From the NCBI GenBank assembly GCA_002812745.2, contig NCSJ02000001.1, positions 434,001-498,000 of the forward strand: a stretch of 64,000 bases of DNA, read 5' to 3'. A program made the position numbers and the translations under genes. The stretch's first letter is position 1. The number at the start of each line of letters is the position of its first letter. The notes beneath the pieces were generated by a model that worked only from the letters and a program-made list of their open reading frames with translations, ran no database searches and was not told the origin of the DNA. Of this stretch, positions 24,412 through 36,003 are shown one piece after another. This stretch comes from Scytalidium lignicola. Its lineage: Eukaryota; Ascomycota; Leotiomycetes.

Positions 24412-27309
24412 TTAAACCTTTACGCCTCTTTTTACTCCTTCCCTCAGCGGACTCTTCAATCCACTACTAGCAGGAGGTAGAGGTGGTAATGCACAGTCCG
24501 GAGGAGGGGCAGGAGGGGGACCGCTAACTAATGTTGACATACTCCTCCTCCTGTTGCCCATGGCTTTTTCACTTGCCTCTGCACGTAAGCGTTGGAGTGA
24601 TGGGGAAATGTGACGTTTTGGAGGAGGAGTTCGTGTGACAGTTTTGGTTGGAGTAAGCCTAGGAATCGCCGTCACAGGAGTAATTGCGCTTGCCGAAGAT
24701 CTGGGACGTAACGTGTTAGATTGCGGTGATGGCTTCCCGGATGGCCGTGTCGGCGTCTTAGCATTGCTGAAACTGGGGTCCGTGGTAGTTATTGCTTGAG
24801 GAGAAGGAGCCTTCGAGAAAGTGGGAGTCGGGAGGAGACTTGATGTGAATTGGTTATTCGGGATAGATATTCGATGAGATGGCTTAGCTCTTGGGGTCCT
24901 CACGGCCGATAGATCGGAGAATGGTATCATTTCTTTCTCGGCTACGGAAGATGGTCGCGGAAGCTTTGATGCTGGCTCTGTGATAACAGATGGAGAGGCT
25001 GGCAAGGGAGTTGTCATAGCAGCAGCAGGCACTTCATACGCCTGGTTTAAGGGTGTAACAGAAGAAACTCGTCTCTCGCGTTCATGGTTTTGCATATTCT
25101 GCAAACTGGCGAGCTGATGCAATGGAGACTGAGGAGAAAGTTGTGCTGCAACGTCTACCGCTGGAGAAATGGCGGCAAAGACGGATGAGCGTCGAGGTGG
25201 AGGAGCAACTTTGGATGCAGTCGGTCCGATTTTCAGACTTAGTGATCTTGCTGGTATAGTCACAACAGATGGCTTGGCTTGTGGGACTACTTTGAAAGAT
25301 GATTCCGTGGGGATAAGAACCGTTGGTCCAGACTCAAGTGTAGGCGTAGGCCAGTGCGAGTTCTTTTCTTTAGGAGAAGCTACAGGGGATGCTAGAGCTG
25401 ATGTTGTTGTAGATAAATTCTCTGGTTCTTCCCGAAGCGCTGCTACATATTCAGTTGTCGAGGCTGTGTTGGCCACACTGGGGAAGGGAGGAATATAAAC
25501 TGTTGTAGGAGTAGCTGATGAGTATCGTCTATTCGATGATGCAGGGAAACTAAAGTTTGGAGTTGATGGAGAACGATTCCGCATCAGCTTTATCGGCGCA
25601 GAATAGGTCGAGTGCGGCCGGGTTCTCTGCGTTGGACTTGAAATCGGGGCTGGCTCATGCATTGCTTGTATAGATTTCCTACGCGCGTTGATGGCCACGC
25701 TATTTGGTCCGAAGAGAACATCGTCCACGGAAATCTTTGTCGGGAATTCGTCCAAAGTGGAAAAACTTGCTCGAGTGGGTGAACTAGTTATCGACGCAGA
25801 TTGCGAGTTGAACAACGTCGGCTGCCCCGATGACATATACGAGAATCGATTAGGGTTATCATGTAGGTTCCTCTCGATCTGATCAGAATTACGTGAAAAT
25901 GGATCGCTGGCGATAGGTTTGTAACTTGTCAAAGGTCGAGGAGCGACTATTAGCTCGTCTGTGTCTGGTAATATCCCGCTGATGCGTTCTGCGGAGGTGA
26001 TATCCTTCTTCCACACCACAGAATCGAAAGAAAACCGCTGTGGAGAGGCCGGATTTGAGATGCGAGCAGAATCTCTCTTCACCAGATACCTGTGACTGGG
26101 TTGTTCCCTGAGCTGTATAGGTTTCTCATCAAACTTGGGTTTCCCAGTCTCGGAGACATGCTTCTTGCCGCCTAGAGCCTCGATTTCCTTCCTCACTGCC
26201 GCGATCCACGAATCCATTTCTTCCGCACTGTTGAGTATTAGAAGAAAACTAGTTGCCGTCCTCCGATAATCGGCTCCTCGAAAGTTGAGCCTCGATAAGA
26301 GGGATCTTGAGTCCGCTGCTGGTGCTCCATTTGCGTCTATGGCTTGCGATATCTGAAGAACCCAGTGCTTGCCCGGAATAACATCGCTCGCAAATGCCAC
26401 CGAATCTTTCCCAAGCTGCATCATCTTCTCCGGCAATCTGTCAAAGGATCCCTCGCCTGCATACTGAAGAAGGTAGCCGGACGTGACCAGAACATATATC
26501 TTCTGGGTCCACTCCGCTCTCGGTAGCGAAGCTGAGATACGCCGTTTATGCCTCCTTACTTTTGGTGTCTTCGACTTTGCATCGACGGCGCTTTTCCCAT
26601 CAAGAGACATTGGGGTTTGAGCAATTTCTTCTCGTATACTATTATTCCTCTTGTGGTTGCTGATTCGGAGAATCGAGTCAGCCGATAGTGTGGAGGCAGT
26701 CAATTGAGCGTACTTGATAGCCTGGGGATACGCCTGGAAAAGAGGAGGTGGATCCCAGGCGGCCGAGAGACGGGTTGTGTGAGGTTTTTGAGGGGTTTTA
26801 GGAGCAGGAGTCGCGTTTGGTTTTGACGTCGGGGTTGTGTTTTGCTTGACACTTTTCATCCTCAGGTTTAATCGAGATGGTGGCTTAGCCGTGGGTTGGA
26901 CCACTGGTTTATCCTGTGTCTTTACCGGCTCTGTTTTTGCCGTCTTCAGGGGCTTATTCCTAGGAGACGTGCCAGTTTGAGGGGCAGTCTTGCCAGACTT
27001 GATTGTCGATTTAGGACCTGCTCCAGATGTAGCTCCTGGTGCAAAGGGTTTGGCAGCCGAAGAAGTCGTTGGCCGCGATTCCTTTTCCGTCTTATTTCGC
27101 GTGAACATATTTCTCAGTGCCATGGTAGATCCATGTTTCTGGATCTTGGGTGGCCGCAAAGGAACCCGATCCTTCTCAGCCGCTGGACCCTGTAGTTGTG
27201 TTGGGCGAGGTCGCTCATGACGGTTCAGTAATGAGTGTAGGCGGGTACTCGGCTCTGTTGCAGTTGCACGACCGTCCTGGAAGGACTTTCCTGCTGGTGC
27301 GACCGACAT
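24412..27309 (-). CDS. PH-domain protein with long disordered tails
   Basis: This is a single exon of 965 residues. One pleckstrin-homology-like domain lies at about residues 250-375. It runs from EWTQKIYVLVTSGYLLQYAG through GKHWVLQISQ to an amphipathic C-terminal helix in EEMDSWIAAVRKEIEALGG. PH domains bind phosphoinositides or proteins at membranes. The flanks are Pro/Ser/Thr-rich: an N-terminal basic region with repeated TP and KP, and a C-terminal half with many SP/TP sites that may be phosphorylated. Near the C-terminus PPPAPPPDCALPPLPP could bind SH3 or profilin. The ATG is preceded by a long UTR-like region. Orthologous fungal proteins exist as uncharacterised PH proteins, but I do not know a gene name. 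Confidence 0.85.
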   Translation of the reverse strand: MSVAPAGKSFQDGRATATEPSTRLHSLLNRHERPRPTQLQGPAAEKDRVPLRPPKIQKHGSTMALRNMFTRNKTEKESRPTTSSAAKPFAPGATSGAGPKSTIKSGKTAPQTGTSPRNKPLKTAKTEPVKTQDKPVVQPTAKPPSRLNLRMKSVKQNTTPTSKPNATPAPKTPQKPHTTRLSAAWDPPPLFQAYPQAIKYAQLTASTLSADSILRISNHKRNNSIREEIAQTPMSLDGKSAVDAKSKTPKVRRHKRRISASLPRAEWTQKIYVLVTSGYLLQYAGEGSFDRLPEKMMQLGKDSVAFASDVIPGKHWVLQISQAIDANGAPAADSRSLLSRLNFRGADYRRTATSFLLILNSAEEMDSWIAAVRKEIEALGGKKHVSETGKPKFDEKPIQLREQPSHRYLVKRDSARISNPASPQRFSFDSVVWKKDITSAERISGILPDTDELIVAPRPLTSYKPIASDPFSRNSDQIERNLHDNPNRFSYMSSGQPTLFNSQSASITSSPTRASFSTLDEFPTKISVDDVLFGPNSVAINARRKSIQAMHEPAPISSPTQRTRPHSTYSAPIKLMRNRSPSTPNFSFPASSNRRYSSATPTTVYIPPFPSVANTASTTEYVAALREEPENLSTTTSALASPVASPKEKNSHWPTPTLESGPTVLIPTESSFKVVPQAKPSVVTIPARSLSLKIGPTASKVAPPPRRSSVFAAISPAVDVAAQLSPQSPLHQLASLQNMQNHERERRVSSVTPLNQAYEVPAAAMTTPLPASPSVITEPASKLPRPSSVAEKEMIPFSDLSAVRTPRAKPSHRISIPNNQFTSSLLPTPTFSKAPSPQAITTTDPSFSNAKTPTRPSGKPSPQSNTLRPRSSASAITPVTAIPRLTPTKTVTRTPPPKRHISPSLQRLRAEASEKAMGNRRRSMSTLVSGPPPAPPPDCALPPLPPASSGLKSPLREGVKRGVKV

Positions 27310-29439
27310 TTCCCTTCCTCACCACCACTACCTGCACATGCCAACTTCTACTAAACTTTGCTGCTCTGGTGTGAAGAATGGGGTGATTGGAGAGTGCTGT
27401 GTTCGATCTCCGGAACCTAGCCCGCATCTCAGTTTGGAGAAGACTTAAAAGCCGAAATTTCGAAAGACCCCAGCTTTTTGAGGATAGGAAATACGAGATG
27501 GAAAATGAGCGATAGACTGTTGCAATGAAAGTGTATGTAAATGAGTGTTATTGTAATGAGAGCGCAAAAGAGAAGGGTGTGAAATGTTTTTTCTTATTGC
27601 CGTCGACGTTCCGACATCATGGGTTGTGTGTTGAGGGCGTCGAAGGAGAGGGGTTCGTTGTGAGGGGAAAACCGATGCGACTATCAGAGATGGGAAAGGA
27701 CCAAGGACATGACCAGCGTGCTCCGAAGGAAGAAAAAAAGATGTGCCTCCGTCAACAATCCATCCTCCCAAGAAAATCTCAGTGGTCCATGAGTTTGTCG
27801 TGAAAGTGAAGAGAGGGAGAGAGCAAGAGAGAAAAAAATGGAGATGAGCAGAGAAGAAAGGCTTGAGCTGAGCTGGGCTGAGGTGATCGGATCACCAGGC
27901 CGTGCAGGCTTGTGGCGGAGACAATCCTGGGACTGGGCCTGGGCCGGTCAGAAGAGAGAGAAAAAAAGCAACGGGGTAAAAGAGAAAGAGGGCAAGAGAG
28001 TAAGAGAGGGGTCTGAGCACCCAGCCGCGGCTCGGGGTTCGCGGGGCCGTTTTGGACAACTTTTTTCCTCGTTCCTACTGCCCGTTGGTAATTAACTCTT
28101 TCCACGCCGAGGACGGGCACAGCCGACTAGGACAAGGGCGGAAAAGAGAGAGAGAGATAGAGAAAGCATCGTCTTGTCTGCCACTTGGTTCCTGGCTTGT
28201 GTGGATCGCCGTTGTGTTGTTGCTACCCACGGTCCGTCGTACGAAGGGATAAATTACAGTACAACATTCACAAGGACCGCGTACGGTTGCAGTGCAGTAC
28301 AGCAACAGTATCTGCATCTGCATCTGCATCTACGATGGATTAGTGGCACTGTACCTGCATGCGATGTACGCTACCTTGCATGCCCACATATGCAGGTTGG
28401 TAGAAATGAGGCAGTTGACACTTGGGCTACAGAGACGATATCCAGCAGCGCAGCGGACAATGAATATTATCGGGAGGACAAAACAAAACAAAAAGCAATG
28501 AATGGTTCAACAAAGCTCGGTTACACTCTGCCGTGTGTGTGTGTGGTGTGCCGTGCTTTTGGTGATGAGGACGACCGACGACCGGACGACAGAAGACTCG
28601 AACGGGACCCTACGGCGGGCTGTGTGACTGATGAAGATCGGGGAACGCCTCATGTTTGAGAACAGCCAGTCATCACGCTCCCCATCTGTTGCCCGATATT
28701 AATCGTGTTCAATCGGGTCAGGGAAACAAAAGAAAACAAAAACCAATAATACCAGAGCGGCACGTCTCTACATCCGTACCGTACTTATAATTCCACTTTG
28801 ATATAGGTGCAGCTATTATTTCGCGATTGATAATATTGATAACGTGGATAATAATAGGTTATTCATCTTAACGGTTTTTCCTGTAAGGGTTGTCAAATAA
28901 AATGCCCGGCGGCAGGAGCATGCATGCAGGTTGCTGGTGTCATGTCATAGCATAGCGTACCAGCGCGTTCCCCGACACCACTCAAGCCCCATCAAGCCCC
29001 GTCAAGCCTCATCAGCTAATGCAGGTACGAGCTCCCTGGCCCCCTGGCCCCTGCAGCCCTGGCGCAGTTGAACGAGTTGAGCTTCTTCCCTTTCTGGACG
29101 GCAGCCCCGTGATCTGCAAGCCTGCTTCCAACTCCAGGCAGCACCTTCATCATCACTGCACTGCGGTACGGAATAAGTTACTCCTCCAGTAAATGCTTTG
29201 AAACAACCCTTTTTTCAGAGCTGCACCAATCATAATCCTCGCGACAAGGAAGAATACCGTAAAAGGAAAAGCAAAAGAAAAATAATAACCAATAAAGAAA
29301 TATAAATATAAATATAAATCAGAGAACTCGGAAAAAGACCCTTTTTCTGTCGCCAACCCAATCCACACCCCTACACGTACCCGTCGGAAAAACTCTTAAA
29401 CATCTCTCAGCCCCATGCCCCGAGTTTTCCTAATTCCAC
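27310..29439. other. long intergenic, promoter-like
   Basis: This 2.1-kb stretch separates the divergent PH-domain and F-box genes. GA-rich runs lie at 27800-28020 and 28145-28170. TGCATC-type tandem units occur near 28312-28330, and CATCAAGCCC-type units near 28981-29015. The 161-codon frame at 28174-28659 is low-complexity with no ATG start and no recognised domain, so I do not call it. Confidence 0.5.
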
Positions 29440-31181
29440 ATGGGTCCAACCTGGCTACCTCTGCGCTCTGTGCTTCTTCGACTGCGCCTCCGTTTCCGAA
29501 GGTTTCAAAGCAAAGACAGAAAAGGGAGAAAAGAAGAAGAAGAAGAAGAAGAAGAAGAAGAAGAAGAAGAAGAAGAAGAAGAAGAAGATAGTAGTGATGA
29601 TGAAAACAAAGAACACGGCTACGATCCCGATATTATTAGTGAGGAGGATGTCAAATGGACGGAGACTCTTCATGTGCTGGGGTTCAATCCAGACGCTCCC
29701 TTGCCAACAAAGTAGGTCTGTTATTTGTACGTGAAAGCCGATATGACTGACGCCTTAGGTGTTACATTTCGGGGCCAGGTGAGTATTCCCATAGAGGCTA
29801 CGTCGACGTAGAAGCAGGTGATGATCCGAACTTCTATCACCAAGAATTTTATCAATGCTACTTTGATGAAAGAGAGGAGAACCCTCTTTTTCCCTTTCAC
29901 TGGCTCTGTTACGAACTTCTTGTCACTGCCTTGGCAGGTACTTCTGAACTTAGTCGCCTTAACAAAGATCTTCTATACCAGATTTTCCACGAATTATCCA
30001 TATGTTACTTTCGGCGCCTAATCGTGGATTATGGTAGTCCTAATTTCCCAAAAGATGAGCAGTGGTGGTTCCCAGAATATGGGGATGAAATCTTTGTCAG
30101 TAATCCAGCTCCTGCACCGCATTTGGCAGATTTGATCACGGCCAGACTCACAAGCACCGATTACAAGCTTCAAGCTCCAGATCATGATTTTACAGCGCAA
30201 GTTACATGTGACATATTCAAGAAGATCCCCCACGACATCATTTATCTGGTCTGTTTACATTTGCCTATAGAATCGTTGCTTAATCTTTCTTTGGCCTCAC
30301 AGCACATACATTCTATCCTATATCACAGCGTTGGATTTTGGAGGCAGCATATCAAGCACATCATGCCATGGTTTCCTGAAGTTACTGATTTGCTGCTGGA
30401 TAAGCCCGAGAACTTAGAAGGGATGGACCTGATCAGATTTTTCCTACGGATAGACAAGGAGACAACGCCTAGGAAAGATATGGCTGGCCCTTTCATGCCA
30501 ATTGCAAATCGTCGGCGTATCTGGGGTGTGTGTATGCAGATTGCATATATTTATCTACCGCGATTGAAGGAGGGGGGTTATCCCAGTTCGGGATATGACA
30601 AGAAATTGCGTCAGCAAGCTATGTGGGTACATCAGAGTAAGGCATCCTTTGAATATCCGAACAATGGACGCCGTATGGCAACCTTTTGGGTGCGCTCATG
30701 GGACGAAGTTTATGCCCAAGAATTTCAGTTGGAGACATTTTGGGATTACGAAGAAAAATTGATAGGGATATCTCTATCGCCAAATCATCAACGGCGGTTA
30801 TTCGGGAGAGACTATTCCATTCGTAAAGTGACGAAGAAAGCTATTAAAATTGAGAGGAGGGAGTGGATCACTGGACTTATTTTCCACACTGCCGATAATG
30901 ATTGCGGTGATTCCGCTCAACTAGTGAATACAGAAGGCTCGGAGAGCCCTGTTCAGAAGAGCAGACAACCAAAAGGAATAACTGTAAGCTGTCATTATAC
31001 TTCTTCCGTTGCATATGTATAAATCATGCTTGACAATTACTAATTAAATCAGATATGCCTGAACAATGGAAGAGAAGTTAATCTAGGTCAGACAGAAATG
31101 GGATATTCGAAACAATCTCTGCTTGTTACTCCACATTGTGTTATTGTCGGAATCAATGGATATGGAATGGTAAGGACATGA
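29440..31181 (+). CDS. F-box protein with long poly-Glu tract
   Basis: F-box proteins pick substrates for SCF ubiquitin ligases. Exons 29440-29711, 29759-30983 and 31053-31181 give 541 residues in frame. The N-terminal part carries about 18 consecutive Glu residues encoded by a GAA repeat, then SSDDENKEHG. PLFPFHWLCYELL, near residue 140, resembles a block in a large fungal F-box family. The F-box is at roughly residues 215-260 (KKIPHDIIYLVCLHLPIESL, then LNLSLASQHIHS). A C-terminal block (WITGLIFHT and GITICLNNGREVNLGQTEMG) resembles the domain Pfam calls DUF7600, from memory. The final ATG is followed by GTAAGG, so there may be another intron and lost 3' exons. The start is less certain because the first 35 residues are Arg/Leu-rich and unsupported. 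Confidence 0.78.
29529..29588 (+). repeat. GAA/AAG trinucleotide microsatellite
   Basis: About 19-20 uninterrupted GAA units are read as Glu in the F-box gene. Homopurine mirror repeats such as this can form triplex DNA and are prone to length change. Confidence 0.95.
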
Positions 31182-32888
31182 AATACCACCTGTCTGGAAC
31201 TGAATAAAAAAAANTTAAAATAAAATAATTGTTGTGATATCCTAGTTGCCACCTTAGGCACCACGTTTCACCTATTACACGTGACTTCCCTTTCTAGTAG
31301 TTAGCTTCACTTGTACGTACGTAGCTACACTACAACACCACAATATATTTGAGTAACCCCGATTACGCAACCTCTTGCTGTGCTTAATTCAACATAATAA
31401 CTGACCATCTATATTAGACAACTCACGGGAAAGACGAAGTCATCCTAGGATTTCTCGAAGTCTATAGAAAAGGAATGGATGACTACACGATTCCTGCAGA
31501 CGATTGAAAGTTCGAGAGAGAGAGATTCTTTCTTTTTTCCATAGACGGCTTTTGAAATAATTATATAGCAAGTATTCTCAACCAGAATATTGCTGTAGTA
31601 AGCCTTATTAGAGCTTGCTGTCCGTCCACCTTGTTAGAGGCGAGAGAGTCTTGCAGAACTAATGTCGGTGTGTCCCTACAGTTCCTTCTCCACGGGATTA
31701 TCTTGGACCACGCGTTTTAGATCAGCTAAAGATGTAGAGGGGATTACGATACTTTTCGTTACACATCCTACAGAATAGAAAAGTTTGAGAGGTCCTGTTA
31801 TGGTCAATTATTTTGATTCGAGAAGAGCTTATTAAATTTGGCTGGATGGGAAACTGGCAGTTTAGTTATAAACCAGCGACTAGAACACTTGAAATATTAC
31901 AGTTAGCTCTAAACTCAACTTATAACTTTTACTTGTTAAGGACATTGTATTATAACCACTAGCTCCTGACAATGTACTGTACTTCGTAATTAGCTAGTGA
32001 TTGAGTGATTAAGTAGTATAATTTAGTTGTGTCTTATTTTAAAGTTTTAAGTTTATATGTTGTGGTTGGCCGGTAGCCAATCACAGTGTAGGGTTCGGGA
32101 GAAAAGGAGGGAAAAAGTTTGTTCCCTTATAGCGACCATTGGTACGGAAGTACTACTATATACTACACACAAAGTGTGGGGAAAATGCGGTGGCGAGTAG
32201 GGACGAGAGTTCCCCTTTTACAATAATTATTGAAAAGAAAGGCTATTTCTAGCTTTTGAAACTCTGATCTAGATCAGCAAGTTTTGGAAGGCCGCAGTTT
32301 CCTACAAGGCTATCTGGCCAAGCCCTACTATTTAAGTGAATGGTCGAGAATGCATACAAACAACAACCAAAGCGTACCAAATATGGGGTCTAAACTGCAG
32401 TACTCAGATTTATTGTATCACAATTTCCTGTTATAGAGTATAAAACTTAGCCCTAATTCAACGCTCAAAAAAGCTTTTTTGGGCTGCCATGGAGGTCTGA
32501 AGTTAATTTGATAATCTTGTGATTGAGATGAAGTGGCACAGGTCGCTCGTACATAATTACGGAGATGAAATTATCCCGATTACCAAGTATGAAAGGAACA
32601 TACTCTTAGGTTAAATGTTAGTAGCCTGATAAGCTCTTATTTAGCTATTCATTACTCCCAATTGTCACTGTCAAATTGGTCTATGATCTCCTTCTTGAGG
32701 CTGCAAAGCTATCTCCATCATCCTGATCAAATCGACCATCTCAATCGCCCACGCAAACAAAAACTTTTGGTAGCTTTAATAGCCGTCCCCGCATGTTGGA
32801 CTTGACAGTAGGTAATTCAATATCCAAATCCGAACTCCAAATCCGAACACCCCATTATCCCATCAATGTAGCTTACAGAAGGAGAGTA
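31182..32888. other. AT-rich gap with decayed repeat features
   Basis: No gene is recognised. An N lies at 31214 in an A run. A short inverted repeat, TGTGGTTGGC...GCCAATCACA, lies near 32060-32085. The 1.7-kb stretch starts right after the F-box gene end, so it could also hide lost 3' exons of that gene; I could not find any. Confidence 0.45.
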
Positions 32889-35800
32889 TCAAGGAGAGTT
32901 ATTGTTCATCCAAGTAGCTGCAGTGAATTCACTGTCATCGGGCATCACCCATTCAGAATAGGGATTGTTAGGGATATACTCTTGTTGGAAGTTATGTGCG
33001 GCTAAGGACCATTCTCCGTCAAATTTTTGTTCTCGTCCGGCGTTGCAATGTTCACTTTCTTTGTTGAACTGTAACAAGGATTCTGGTAGATTCGAATCAA
33101 ATACAGTGCTTTGGCTTGTATTGTCTGCTTTTTGTGCCATCGGAGTCATTAGACAGTCGTGTACGGCATAGTGGTCTAGCTCAGAAGCGACATGATTGAC
33201 TGATTGAAAGTCCTGAGACGATGAAGGTAGCTGATACTCTGGTGGAGGACTGGGCTTGGGTTCATATGAGGGCTGCGAGGCGCGACTTGATTCTTGTGAT
33301 AGGGCTGGACATGATTCTGAACCGGAGGAGCATCTCGGGGTCATGGGTTGCTTGAGTGGGAGACTGTTTTCGGATAATTTCTGGCGATAGGCTTCGACTG
33401 CGGTTTCTTGTGCTTCATTAATCAAGCTCGTCATTCGCGAGATGAACGTCTGTCGAAGGCGAGCTGGGTCATCCAAGAGACCAGATTCCTCCAAGTCCAT
33501 GTTGTCAACTTCGTTTTGCAAGCGGCTTGTAAAGATTTGGGGCACTTCCTGGCGCATGAATTCCTCAACAGAAATTTCGAGCGACTCGGGAGCTTGTGCG
33601 ACATCATCCTGAACGCTTTCATAGACTGGAAAAGTTAGTTCAGAGTAGAATTTCAGGATCTTATAGGCTTACAAGGTGATGGCACTTCTCCCTCGGGGAC
33701 CCCAGGAAATAGCAATCGGTAGATATCGCGCCAGCGATCCTCGTCCGTCTGATCCACAGACGCTTTTTTCCGACTGCGGAGCCTTTTTTCCAGACTTGAC
33801 GTTATACCTTCAGCTATTTGGCCATCACGACGTTCGCAGATGTTCGTCGCTGAAATATGTATGTTGAGTTGGTTTTGATCTTTAAAAAATAGCCAGCATC
33901 GTACGCATTGAATTGGGGCCATGTGCCTTCTATATAGATGTTCTCTGAATATGGTTAGCTGTGAGCTCCTGCTCCTTGAACAGATGGCAAGGCTTACTTG
34001 ATGCGGGCGATTGACGCAAACGATCCCAAAGCGCAACGCTGGTAATGGTACATATTATACTTCCGTGGATTATGTTTCCTGAAAGGGCATGCATACCGAG
34101 AAGCAAGTTGATCCTTTGCCGTGGGTCTTACTCCTTGATTTGGCTCCGGGGATTTACCACCACTACCATTTGATTGGGTTATGTCCTCAGATAATTTTCT
34201 TTTGGCTCCGGATGAACTTAATATGTTTGAGGAAGTTAATGTAGTGGATGATGCCGAAGTTGAAGAAGTGGATCTGGAGGAGCTGCTACCCGTGCCGGAA
34301 GTTGTTCTGTTCGTGGCTTCCTTTGCCATCAGCGCGACGCATCTGGAAATGATTGCCGATGAATCCTCGTTATAGATATCCCAAAAAGTATGCAGGACAT
34401 CAACGATCAGAGTTTGCTTTGGTGCCCAAACTTCTGATAGGTTAAAAATCGATGGAGAGGGTGACAACACACTCTCACAATCATCAAGACCCAGCTCAGT
34501 TTCCACTTCAAAGTAAGAGTCACTTTCGCTATCCTGGCTCTGAGGGGAATAAGGGCTGGCTTTTCCGAGCGTACCAGCAATTGTTGATGAAAAGTTCCTG
34601 GCTGGTGACAGTTGTGTGTAGTGGGATTCTTTGGATATGCAGTCTTTAGGATAAACGCCCAAGTCATTTTCTTTTCTTTTGATGGTGTCAGCATCTCTGT
34701 CGATGTTATTCACATCTGAATCGCTAATCTCAGCACTATAATCTTCGAGGGGTTTCCCGACCTTAGTTGCATCAAATTGAGGTAACTGGTCGTGGCCAGA
34801 TTCCCGGGTTTTATCCTGTCTGGCTAGCTCGGCATCTGGGATCCTTCCTCCATCAGCCTGACTGCTAATAGATGTACTCTGCTCTGACTCTTCTGACTGA
34901 GCTTGGATAATGCCGTCCATGTACTGCCTTTTATCTGAAGAATCTGGATCTGTGCGAGTGATATAAAAGTTAACTTGACCAACATCTGGTTGCATCTCTG
35001 GAATGTCAAGGCTGTCCTTGGCTGGCGCTCCTTTGTCAATAGCGATACTCGCACTCATCCTAACGTCAGAATAGTCCGTTGATAGCTGTGTCGCCTGTTT
35101 CCTCTCATTAATGATGCAACCTTTTTCAAGATCGAACTCATCTGACGGTAGAGAAGAAAACGTATCACAAGAAGATTCTGATGAGAAAGTATCGAACGAT
35201 TCCAATTCGTTAACCAAGTCTACATTGTCTTGAAGAATGTCTGACCAGTCTATAACTGTTAGTCCTAAATGCTTATGTTTTTCATCCTGATTCTACGAAC
35301 CTTGTCGCTTAATACTTTGTTCATCGATGAGACGGTTAGTGCAAACTCGTCCTTCTTCGGAGCGTAAATGCCGTGCCAAAATATCGAGACTCTCCAAACG
35401 CCGGCCACAACCCTGACAATTTTGTTCGCCTTTACAAACAAATTTCTTTTCTCTAAAATGTAACACTTTATGGCAGTTTCGAATATCTGGACGAGCAAAT
35501 CCTTTACCGCATACCCAACAATCATATGAACGCTCACGGTAATGAGCAGCTAAATGACAATGAAGGTCGACCGCACCAGTATAGCGTTTCGAGCAAATGG
35601 TGCATTGAAATGTTGCGGGATTCTGCTTGAGTCGTTTAGCAGAGGCACCAGGAGGATCCATGGTATCAAGCAGGAAGTCGCTATTAGAAAGGAGAGAAGA
35701 TTTGATGAAGTTTGGAGATTCGGCTGATGAAAGTGTGGAATAAGACGTTACTGATTTGACTGGCATTGGAGAATCGGATTGCTCCGTGAGAGTATGCCTC

Positions 35801-36003
35801 TTGCGCGGGTTTACATTTACGTGAGTAGACGTTGCAATCCTTTTCGGCATATAGCTGAACGTTCCTGGAATCGGGGTGTAAGGTCCTATGTCAAGTGGAA
35901 GCCCTGCTTCTTCGGGATGGACTTTGACATCAGCCTCAACTTTCCAACTCCTTGTATCATCGAGTGACGACGCCTGGAACTCCCGGGAATGCTCCAAGTC
36001 CAT
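32889..36003 (-). CDS. fungal C2H2 zinc-finger protein
   Basis: Four exons, 36003-35301, 35249-33998, 33944-33673 and 33625-32889, give 987 residues in frame. Classical finger 1 (CTICSKRYTGAVDLHCHLAAH, Cys near residue 134) and finger 2 (CWVCGKGFARPDIRNCHKVLH) are followed by a less regular third, CQGCGRRLESLDILARHLRS. A long acidic Ser-rich middle follows. The block YACPFRKHNPRKYNMYHYQR, then RIKEHLYRRHMAPIQCVRC, is a second zinc-binding module known from many fungal C2H2-type proteins. It ends with ERLRSRKK and a WRDIYRLLFPG stretch. The ATG at 36003 is the first in frame; the longer upstream frame lacks an ATG. It is likely nuclear and DNA-binding; its targets are unknown. Confidence 0.85.

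Noticed and set aside
28174..28659. 161-codon forward frame between the PH and F-box genes
   Set aside because: It starts without an ATG, passes through CT/TG repeats, and has no recognisable domain; likely promoter sequence.
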